Source: Lamellibrachia columna (lineage: Eukaryota; Annelida; Polychaeta; Sabellida; Siboglinidae). Taken from it: a stretch of DNA of 64,000 bases. Both the position numbers and the translations under genes were made by a program. Of this stretch, positions 25,795-37,700 are shown piece by piece; the stretch's first letter is position 1; each line of letters starts with the position of its first letter. The stretch is from the NCBI GenBank assembly GCA_963662155.1, contig OY759269.1, positions 877,501-941,500 of the forward strand, given 5' to 3'. The notes under the pieces were generated by a model that ran no database searches, had not been told where the DNA came from, and was given only the letters and a program-made list of their open reading frames with translations.

Positions 25795-28700
25795 AGGAGA
25801 GAGGTTCCCAGTGTCAGCTCCTACGAACCTGCGTACAGTGGAACCTTGTTGATGTGGACACTTTGGTCCCCAGTGTCAGCTCCTACAAACCTGCGTACAG
25901 TGGAACCTTGTTGATCTGGACACTTTGGTCCCCAGTGTCAGCTCCTAAGAACCTGTGAATAGTGGAACCTTGTTGATCTGGACACTTTGGTCCCCAGTGT
26001 CAGCTCCTACAAACCTGCGTACAGTGGAACCTTGTTGATCTGGACACTTTGGTCCCCAGTGTCAGCTCCTACAAACCTGCGTACAGTGGAACCTTGTTGA
26101 TCTGGACACTTTGGTCCCCAGTGTCAGCTACTACGAACCTGCGTACAGTGGAACCTTGTTGATCTAGACACTTTGGTCCCCGGTGTCTGCTACTACAAAC
26201 CTGCATACAGTGGAACCTTGTTGATCTGGACACTTTGGTCCCCAGTGTCAGCTACTACGAACCTGCGTACAGTGGAACCTTGTTGATCTAGACACTTTGG
26301 TCCCCGGTGTCTGCTACTACAAACCTGCATACAGTGGAACCTTGTTGATCTGGAAACTTTAATCCTCAGTGTCAGCTCCTACGAACCTGTGTACAGTGGA
26401 ACCTTGTTGATCTGGACACTTTGCACCCCAGTATATGTATCCAGATTAACACGTTTTCTGGATAAACAAATCATACAGTTAATGGTGTAAAGTAACATTT
26501 GAAATTTTTTTACCGTGAAATGATGTCTGGATGCTGAGGTTTCTGGATTATTGAACGTGTACAACATGTCGTGTTCATTCGATGCAGAGTATGTTATGGC
26601 GGGAGAAAGTGCACGCTGACCACATCCTTGAGGAGTGGCAGCCTCCAGAAGTCCTGCTCAAGTACTTTGCTGGGGGGATTTGTGGCTATGACAGGGATGG
26701 TTGTCCCATCTACATCGTCCCGGCTGCCCTGATAGACATGAAAGGTAGGGACTGCTGAGAACACTCGTGTGTTCTTAACTTGTTTCATCAGTGTTGTTGT
26801 GCATTGTACAGATCTTAACTATGGCCACTGTGGCATAACAGTGTTAACAAGATGTGCATACAGTGGCATAATGCTTTGGGAAAGTATGGAAGCTACCGTA
26901 TGGCTCGCACAGAGATTTAATACCATTAATTGCTGAATGTGTACTTTTAGATGTTGCTTTGGTCTTTAGGTTTATGACGTTTTATAGAACAGTAGTCTTG
27001 TCAGACAAGATGGTTGTTAATTATATAGCAAATAGAATGACATTTGTTTATAGGTCCACTGTGGGTCAGAATGCAAGACACATTATGTCCAAATATAACA
27101 TGAACTGTTGTATACGCCTATGAGTGCTATTAAGCAGGGTTGGCATGTAACGAAGTAAAAGTACTTTACAATTTTGACTAAATACTTTGTACTTGTAACG
27201 AAGTAGTTTTATCTAAAGTAACGTGACTTTTTACTGTTACTTTTATTTACTTAGCAATATACTTTCGTTAAATTTTTTGGCGAAACCACTGCTAGGTATA
27301 TTACAAAAAAATTATAAATTGTTTTATAATCATTTAAACACTTCTATCTGATAAAGTATCCAGTTTATCAACCTTTTTGAATGTTTTCAATATCTTTATT
27401 ATTTGCGAAGTTATTCCACTTTTTGACTTCAAAAAAAGAGTGTATTTTGTCTTAAGGAATCGAGTCCATTTCTTGTGACCGGTCTGTTTGTTGGGTGCGC
27501 TGCTCTGAATGCAGGGGAACATGGCAAACTGTGTACCAAAGAAGATATTAAGGAGGGATAAAAAGATAGAGGACCCTAAAATGTTGACATAATAATATAT
27601 GACCTTGCATTGTATATAATAATAATATACTTTATTTATTCACCATCAAATCCGGGACTAGTGCCCCGTTCACGGGTGATTACAAATCGGTAAACTTTTA
27701 AGAGACATAAAGATGCTTTTAAGAGAAATAAATAAAAAGTAAAATTAGGAATCAAAATGCTAATATGTATACATATGTATATATAAATAAACCTATGTAT
27801 AGTAAAATTGCCGGTAAGTGCAATGATAAAGCAAACGATTTGCAAAAGTGCTGAACACCTGATCCTATTGGATAATAAATAATAAAAGCCTACATTATAT
27901 TAAATAGGTTAAAAAGATACTAAAAAGGTAATTAAACCTAAGATAAATAAAACTATACATTAGTAAAACTGTCTGCATGAATAATACCAAGGTTAAATGA
28001 GGTCTGATTAAATTAGTTTAAGAACAGAAATGTCTTCAATAGTTTTCCAAACTGCCTGGTGTTCTGGATCACGCGTAGTTCCAGTGGCAGAGAGTTCCAC
28101 AATGTCGGCCCAGCACAAGCAAACGCCCGGCGACCATAACGTTCTAGGTTTACGCGTGGAACATCAAAAAGTAAACCACCACCAGAGCGTAGGGTATGAC
28201 AGCATATCAGGCTCACCTTTAATGTTTAAAGGCATGCCTTTAATTAATTAAAGGCATGCCTTTAATTATTTAAATACGCGTATGTAAAGTTAACGGCATG
28301 GTTGTAACATTAAAAGCATGCCTTTAATTAATTAAATGCGCGTATGTAATGTTAAAGGCATGCTTTTAATTAATTAAGTATGCGTATGTAATGTTAAAGG
28401 CATGCCTTTAAATAATTAAGTACGCGTATTTAATTGTAACCAATCGGAACAAGCGAAGTGTATTGATAAAATTTTGTTTCGTTGGTTCTGATTGGTTACA
28501 ATTAAGTACGCGTACTTAATTATTTAAAGGCATGCCTTTAACATTACATACGCGTACTTAATTAATTAAAAGCATGCCTTTAACGTTACAACCATGTCTT
28601 TAACTTTACATACGCGTATTTAAATAATTAAAGGCATGCCTTTAATTATTTAAGTACGCGTATGTAACATTAAAAGCATGCCTTTAAATAATTAAGTACA

Positions 28701-31700
28701 CGTATTTAATTGTAACCAATCAGAACCAAAATTCTATCAATACACTTCGCTTGTTCCGATTGGTTACAATTAAATACGCGTACTTAATTATTTAACGGCA
28801 TGCCTTTAACATTACATACACGTACTTAATTAATTAAAAGCATGCCTTTAACATTACATACGCGCATTTAATTAATTAAAGGCATGCTTTTAATGTTACA
28901 ACCACGCCTTTAACTTTACATACGCGTATTTAAATAATTAAAGGCATGCCTTTAATTAATTAAAGGCATGCCTTTAAACATTAAAGGTGAGCCTGATATG
29001 CTGTCATAGTAGGGTCCTGCGTGGCGAGTGACGATGTAGCAATGACGCAAGATACACTGGCGTGCCTGCATACGGTGCCGTGTGTACAACCATAAGTAAT
29101 TTGTACTCGATACGCTTTCTCACTGGGAGCCAGTGTAGGTGTTGCAGGACAGCAGTGATAGATCGCCAATTATCGAAGTTGCATCACAACACGAGTGACG
29201 TACTTATTTGACCTTGAGCTACGATGACCTATTTATGTCGAAAAATTGCCTAATCGAGTAATTATGTATGACGTATGGGATCAGAGAGGGGTTTAAGGGA
29301 GAATTTATGTACACATTGACCTTAATGACTTAGTTTATTAAAACTTGACCTTTGACCCATTTACAGGTCTTAATGGACTATTTATTTTTTATTAAGTTTG
29401 GATTGGGATGCTATCAAGTCAATAAAGGCTGTATAATTGTTTACCATATTTATGCTAGTGACCTGATTATTTGACCTCCATTGACCTTTGACCGATTTAT
29501 GTTGATAAATTACCTATTTCAGCCATAAGTAATTGTGCATGGCAGTGGTCTTTGCAAATTTACTGAAACATGTTAAGAAATAGTGTACATAATTTATTTT
29601 ACTACAGTATGATATTTTGCTGACATAATTTATTGTAATGTGACATTTGCATAAATACAGGTATTAATGGCATAACTATATCTAATTAAGTGACATGTGA
29701 AGCTGACAAATTCGTACATTCTGTATTATTTATTGCATAATTATAAAGAACAATATATTCTTGAATGGCGAAATAATTTTTGGGAAAAACCATCACTGTC
29801 ATTGCATAAAAATAACACACTTTATTATACATTGAGGGAGCTTTGAAATTTTCTGCATGCATAATGCAACATTTATAGTTAACCGTGTCAAAACTAGTTC
29901 ACAGTACACGTTTGGCACATAAATTTTACTGTTTCATGAAATAACGTCTTGCACTACAACATGAAGTAATGTTTATATATTGTTTAGAGTAGCTGATAAG
30001 GAGACATGGAAAAGGACAACACACAAAGCAATGCAGCAGTACAAGAATTAGTCGGCTTCACCTCGTTAGAAATGGAACCATAAGGAAGAAGGCTCAGTAC
30101 AGCAGTATTCGCTCTTTCATAAATCAATTAGTCGGCTTCACCTCGTTAGAAATAGAACCATAAGGAAGAAGGCTCAGTACAGCAGTATTCGCTCTTTCAT
30201 AAATCAATTAGTCGGCTTCACCTCGTTAGAAATGGAACCATAAGGAAGAAGGCTCAGTACAGCAGTATTCGCTCTTTCATAAATCAATTAGTCGGCTTCA
30301 CCTCGTTAGAAATGGAACCATAAGGAAGAAGGCTCAGTACAGCAGTATTCGCTCTTTCATAAATCAATTAGTCGGCTTCACCTCGTTAGAAATAGAACCA
30401 TAAGGAAGAAGGCTCAGTACAGCAGTATTCGCTCTTTCATAAATCAATTAGTCGGCTTCACCTCGTTAGAAATGGAACCATAAGGAAGAAGGCTCAGTAC
30501 AGCAGTATTCGCTCTTTCATAAATCAATTAGTCGGCTTCACCTCGTTAGAAATAGAACCATAAGGAAGAAGGCTCAGTACAGCAGTATTCGCTCTTTCAT
30601 AAATCAATTAGTCGGCTTCACCTCGTTAGAAATGGAACCATAAGGAAGAAGGCTCAGTACAGCAGTATTCGCTCTTTCATAAATCAATTAGTCGGCTTCA
30701 CCTCGTTAGAAATGGAACCATAAGGAAGAAGGCTCAGTACAGCAGTATTCGCTCTTTCATAAATCAATTAGTCGGCTTCACCTCGTTAGAAATAGAACCA
30801 TAAGGAAGAAGGCTCAGTACAGCAGTATTCGCTCTTTCATAAATCAATTAGTCGGCTTCACCTCGTTAGAAATGGAACCATAAGGAAGAAGGCTCAGTAC
30901 AGCAGTATTCGCTCTTTCATAAATCAATTAGTCGGCTTCACCTCGTTAGAAATGGAACCATAAGGAAGAAGGCTCAGTACAGCAGTATTCGCTCTTTCAT
31001 AAATCAATTAGTCGGCTTCACCTCGTTAGAAATGGAACCATAAGGAAGAAGGCTCAGTACAGCAGTATTCGCTCTTTCATAAATCAATTAGTCGGCTTCA
31101 CCTCGTTAGAAATGGAACCATAAGGAAGAAGGCTCAGTACAGCAGTATTCGCTCTTTCATAAATCAATTAGTCGGCTTCACCTCGTTAGAAATGGAACCA
31201 TAAGGAAGAAGGCTCAGTACAGCAGTATTCGCTCTTTCATAAATCAATTAGTCGGCTTCACCTCGTTAGAAATAGAACCATAAGGAAGAAGGCTCAGTAC
31301 AGCAGTATTCGCTCTTTCATAAATCAATTAGTCGGCTTCACCTCGTTAGAAATGGAACCATAAGGAAGAAGGCTCAGTACAGCAGTATTCGCTCTTTCAT
31401 AAATCCAAGCCAGCATTTGTGTCAGTGTTCTCAGGGCAGTGCAGAAATATTCATATTTCAATGTCTCAAATTAATGTCATGCACTTCAACATGAAGTAGT
31501 GTTTATAATGTTCACATGATACGATGAGCTAAGTATATACATAATCAATACCAGGGGTGAGATTTAGCAAGTCATGGAAGGTAGCCAGTCGGGCTACCAA
31601 CCTTGCAAAGTGAAGTAGCCCGACAGCTTCTTAGGTAGCCCACTTGCTACTCAATACTTTGATGATAGAAAGTAAATACTTTGAAGATAAAATGTATGAA

Positions 31701-34700
31701 CAATATCAACGACAAATAAAAAAACATCAAAAACAAACAGTTTTGAAACATTTATTTTTAAGGCAGGTTCAGTAGAATGTGATACATAATACTGAATAAA
31801 ATACAGTATACAATTATACACAGGTTGTTTTTCTTTCATAGGATGGTACATCAACAGTCTTCGCGAAAAGTCTCCAAGCGTCACAGGACATAAGGTCCTG
31901 TGAACTGACCTGTTTTGCCGATTTTTACGGGACCTGATTTTACCGTAGCCTAGAGAAACTTTAACCAGGCTCCCGATTAATTCACCAGAAGCGCTCCGCG
32001 TACCATTGAGATAATTAAATCTAACTATAATCGAGATAGCGTATATTTTTATGTATGTACGTTTATATGTGGTTATAAATAAACATGTTCACGTTTTTCG
32101 TCTAGACGGCTTTCACCTCGGGCGCCAAACTATCAGGGATTGATCTACGACCCCACTAATGAAACATAACGCCTTTATTTTTTCGAAATACCCCATATAT
32201 CAAGGATTCTTAGTGGTTTTTATGGTAAATCAAATGTTCGCTGTGTAAAACGTTAACTTCCAACAATCGCAGAAACCACGCGCGCCGTGGCGAATACTTC
32301 AGTACGTAAACCGTTTGAGAGTACGTAGCGCCATATAGGCGGTTTATATTATTATAGTAGAAAGCACGCACCCACGTATTGGCCCGAGGTCGCAGACCAA
32401 TACACAATAAAAAGACAGTAGAAAGCAGATATTCTACTATTCATCAACCAACACAAGTATCCACGCGATCTTCTATATTTTGAACATTCAACGAGTATTG
32501 CATCACGTGTGTGACGCGGTTGTTTCGGTAATACGTTCGAGTGTATTGATGGCATATTACCTGAGGCATTTGGTAAACATTGCTATCATAACTGTCACGT
32601 ATAAACTAACACGTAATCCCGTCCTGGGGACGGGCATTTTTCTTGTATATATAAAAGTGGCGCCACACGGCACCAAGACTATTAACATGACCGGTTATTA
32701 TTTCAATGTAGAATGACCGTTCAGTTACACGTTGAGCGTCGATGTGGTTGATTAAAAATGCAATGAATAATCCCTATTGATATCACTTCGGCTACGGTTT
32801 GACAACATTTCTTGCAATGTCAAACGTGTCACAAACACACGATTTATGGTTAACATATATCCAGGACTACATTTCTGAGATGTTTATTGACATTCAGTTT
32901 ATTTTTGCTGGGTCTAAAATATTGCAGCTCTGTAAATATTTCGAGTCGCCATCCGGGCTACTGTAGTCAAAAATTGAAGTCGCCCGAAGCCAGTTTTGGG
33001 CGCCATTGGCGACCGGGCAACCGCTAAATCTCACCCCTGCAATACATAGTTCACTGTTTCGCAAATCCGTGCATGTGTAATGTGTCGATGTCCATTGAAC
33101 ACTGTAGGCTCAGTGTACGTTTCTATACAGTCTTCACAAGCTTTCGGGTGCACCTAAGCACAAAACTGCCTGAGCACCAACAAAGATGGCTTCTGCATGT
33201 TCTGGAAAGAAAGATTGCCGAAATTGTTAAGTTTGCCTGCCTATTCATTTTTTAGGAGTGCAGTATTACCACACTGTTCTTAATGCACACAGCACCAACG
33301 TTTTATCAGTGTTGTGATTCAGAAACCACTAATATGCTATACATATACATATATCATTTGCTGACCTTCCATACCAAATGAACAAGTGACCTATATAAAT
33401 AAATATATAATTATTATGTTATACATTATGTATAACATAACATTTTTATGTATAATTTCAAACAAATATGCAAATAATGACAATGTCAAACTTATCTTTA
33501 CTAAACTTATCTTTAGTGTTATCACTGTATTCTTCAAACATGCAGTGCCAGTGGAACCCTTAAACATCCTTAAACATGAAATATATGAAGAAATAGAAAA
33601 GAAATATATATTAAGATGTGTGAAGCAAAAAAGTAATGTTGTTTTACTACTGTTAATTATAATAACTTCCTTCCTTCACAGTATTCCAAATTATATAATA
33701 AACCTTACACAGTAAAATAAAAATTGTACCAAGGTACCAGATCAGTGGATTTTTTTTATATTGTGTAAGGTTAAATAAGTAACACAGTTGTGTGCGACAG
33801 TAAAACAAAATTTTACAATTGTGTTATTTAATGCAGAATACGAATTTAGGCCATTCCATAAATATTTTTTTAGCTTAAAACGAAGTCTCATTTTACTTAA
33901 TTTCTTTCCCAATGAAACATGATATAAGAGGACATCCAAAATAACATAGGTAGGTGTGTGTGTATGTGCGCGCGCGCGCGCGTGAAATTATCAGCACATA
34001 ATTATAAAAGTGCAGATGGCGTGGATTTAAATTGTTGTTGTCTGGTGCAGCCGAAATATAATTTTAAAACTGTGAAACTATTTCATTTCAACGAGCGCTA
34101 CAGTAAAAATAATGAACGACATGCAACAACTGCACATTTATAATTACTATGTTTGCATTAATTTATTCAGATGGCAGTTTTAAATAGTTCGATTCCGTGG
34201 ATTTTGAATAGCTGAAAATGGTGTCAACCACATAGCAGTGGCAAACTGACGTGACATGAAATGTAATTTCGAGCACACAACGCTTGAACGCTATCTCAAA
34301 CCACGATGCAAATGTCTCCGTTGCACCATATAAACTATTAATCAATAAGTTTCCAATACGTATTATAAATATTAAAATTAGCAATTTCGACAATGTATTG
34401 ATAATCCCCGTACACTGACACAATTCTGACATTCGTGAGCGAACGCGCATCGTGGATCGAGAACCTATTTTCGCCCATGGGCATGGCATTGTCAGCAACG
34501 GCCTTACCTGCTTACGTCAGCATTAAACAGCATTTTACTTTCACGAATAAAATTCTTATTGAGATGTTTAATAAATTCATAATAATGATTACTCTACAGA
34601 ACTAAACAGTAAAGAATTGATACTCTGCCATTTGTCAACATCTTTTCCCAGCAATGCCAATGCCAATGGCTTATTGAAGCTGACCCAAATAATGTCAAAG

Positions 34701-37700
34701 ACAGGGACAGCGGCCCTGACAGGTCACTTTTAATTGCAATTAGCAGCAGCATTCTTCTGTTGCACTGGTCTGTCAGGTAACCAACACAGCTAGCTGCTAA
34801 AGCGTGTTGTTTCAATGTTTGTGTGAGCTGATAAGACTTGTCTTCTACTTTTTCTTCAAGAACTTTTGAAAAGTAGTTTTACTTTTTGCTCAAGTACTTT
34901 TTTACAAAGTCATTTTACTTTTACTCAAGTAGTTTTTAGGTGGATTACTTTTACTTTTACTCAAGTACAACATTTAAGTAATTCAGTCAACCCTGCTATT
35001 AAGTATAAATGTAAAGAAATGTGGGATATAAATGTAAATGCTACTTCTCACGACAATGATTTGTGAACTGGTGGTAATAAGAGATTGTAACAATGATGCT
35101 GTCTTAAATAAGGAAGAATTTAATCCTGTGATTTCATATCTAAGCACAATATAATTTGTTTTCTAACCGCTCTTTCCTATATGGAACTTTATAATTGATT
35201 TAATATGTACATGTTTGTGGATCTTGACTACTTGTCCTCTCACTCTTGTTCTGTTATAAGTCCTCTCACTCTTGTTCTTTTATAAGTCCTCTCACTCTTG
35301 TTCTGTTATAAGTCCTCTCACTCTTGTTCTTTTATAAGTCCTCTCACTCTTGTTCTTTTATAAGTCATCTCACTCTTGTTCTGTTATAAATCCTCTCACT
35401 CTTGTTCTTTTATAAGTCCTCTCACTCTTCCATTATAAGTCCTCTCACTCTTGTTCTGTTATAAGTCCTCTCACTCTTGTTCTTTTATAAGTCCTCTCAC
35501 TCTTGTTCTGTTGACATTGCATCAGTTTAGTCAGCTGTGTAAACAAGTACCCATTGATAAACTGGGGGAATAATGTTTAAAATCATGGACACCATTTGTA
35601 CTATAATTGCATTATAGTTTAATTATTTCCAGAAAATATGTGGAATCACTAAAGTCTTAAATGTTTGATCCGTTCTGTGGGCAAGGCTGTGCTCAGTTAG
35701 AACAGTATTTCTCATGTTGACAGGCTTTGTACTGTCATGCTGACAGGCCTTGTATTTTCATGTTGACAAGCCTTGTACTGTCATGTTGACAGGCCTTGTA
35801 CTCTCATGTTGACAGGCTTTGTCCTGTCTGCCAAGAAGGTAGACATCCTCAAGTATGACTGCTACATCCATGAGGTGTTGCGTTGTGATTTCAGACGCCA
35901 GACAGAGAAGGTCAGTGTCTCCACCTGTCTCTCTGTAGATATGTTTCCTCATATATCATAATATTGGCTGAAGTCTGGTAAATGCTGTTCCCAGATTTTG
36001 AACTAAATGAACTATTATTATGTGTGGCTCGTGTTTTCTGCCTAGCCAGGTAATTAGTTACAATTACAGAATAGAGAATGGCAGCCATTTTATTTTAATA
36101 AACGTCTGATTTTGTTATCCAAGATTGTGTTAAGTGGAGTCCATTGTAATTGACAATTGTAATTGGCCTAACAGGAATTCGCCTAAAACCACATCTAAAA
36201 ATGAGCAGTGATGTTTCATGTAATGTTCTTTTATAAAACAATGTAGATGCACTCACCCTATGTAGCCTGGTTGTATGGTCTCCTCCAGTTGTACTCACCC
36301 TATGTAACCTGGTTGTATGGTCTCCTCCAGTTGTACTCACCATATGTAGCCTGTTTGTATGGTCTCCTCCAGTTGTACTCACCCTATGTAGCCTGGTTGT
36401 ATGGTCTCCTCCAGTTGTACTCACCCTATGGAACCTGGTTGTATGGTCTCCTCCAGTTGTACTAACCCTATGGAGCCTGGTTGTATGGTCTCCTCCAGTT
36501 GTACTCACCCTATGGAACCTGTTTGTATGGTCTCCTCCAGTTGTACTAACCCTATGGAGCCTGGTTGTATGGTCTCCTCCAGTTGTACTCACCCTATGGA
36601 ACCTGGTTGTATGGTCTCCTCCAGTTGTACTAACCCTATGGAGCCTGGTTGTATGGTCTCCTCCAGTTGTACTCACCATATGTAGCCTGTTTGTATGGTC
36701 TCCTCCAGTTGTACTCATCCTATGTAGCCTGGTTGTATGGTCTCCTCCAGTTGTACTCACCCTATGGAGCCTGGTTGTATGGTCTCCTCCAGTTGTACTC
36801 ACCCTATGTAGCCTGGTTGTATGGTCTCCTCCAGTTGTACTCACCCTATGTAGCCTGGTTGTATGGTCTCCTCCAGTTGTACTCACCCTATGTAGCCTGG
36901 TTTTATGGTCTCCTCCAGTTGTACTCACCCTATGGAACCTGTTTGTATGGTCTCCTCCAATTGTACTCACCCTATGTAGCCTGGTTATATGGTCTCCTCC
37001 AGTTGTACTCACCCTATGTAGCCTGTTTGAATGGTCTCCTCCAGTTGTACTCACCCTATAGAATATGTTTGTATGGTCTCCTCCAATTGTACTCACCCTA
37101 TAGAATATGTTTGTATGTTCTCCTCCAGTTGTACTCATCCTGTGGAGCCTGGTTGTATGGTCTCCTCCAGTTGTACTCATCCTGTGGAGCCTGGTTGTAT
37201 GGTCTCCTCCAGTTGTACTCATCCTGTGGAGCCTGGTTGTATGGTCTCCTCCAGTTGTACACATCCTGTGGAGCCTGGTTGTATGGTCTCCTCCAGTTGT
37301 ACTCACCCTATGGAACCTGTTTGTATGGTCTCCTCCAGTTGCACTCACCCTATGGAACCTGTTTGTATGGTCTCCTCCAGTTGTACTCATCCTATGTAGC
37401 CTGGTTGTATGGTCTCCTCCAATTGTACTCACCCTATAGAATATGTTTGTATGGTCTCCTCCAGTTGTACTCACCCTATGTAGCCTGGTTGTATGGTCTC
37501 CTCCAATTGTACTCACCCTATAGAATATGTTTGTATGGTCTCCTCCAGTTGTACTCGCCCAATGGAGCTTGGTTGTATGGTCTCCTCCAGTTGTACTCAC
37601 CCTATGTAGCCTGGTTGTATGGTCTCCTCCAATTGTACTCACCCTATAGAATATGTTTGTATGGTCTACTCCAATTGTACTCACCCTATAGAATATGTTT

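Larger units (their letters stand above)
27135..34995. mobile_element. Large (7861 bp) hAT-type element in intron 4 with nested insertions
   Basis: It begins CAGGGTTGGCATGTAACG and ends CAGTCAACCCTG, flanked by the exact 8 bp duplication CTATTAAG (27127-27134 and 34996-35003). Both ends carry AAAGTACTTT and ACTTTTACTCAAGTA-type subterminal repeats. No transposase motif was recognised in its short frames. It contains a LINE fragment, a palindrome, an 80-base satellite and a second hAT element. Confidence 0.85.

Noticed and set aside
33386..34498. Frames of 109 and 111 codons inside the large hAT as transposase
   Set aside because: No hAT, DDE or zinc-finger motif is visible; composition is AT-rich noise.
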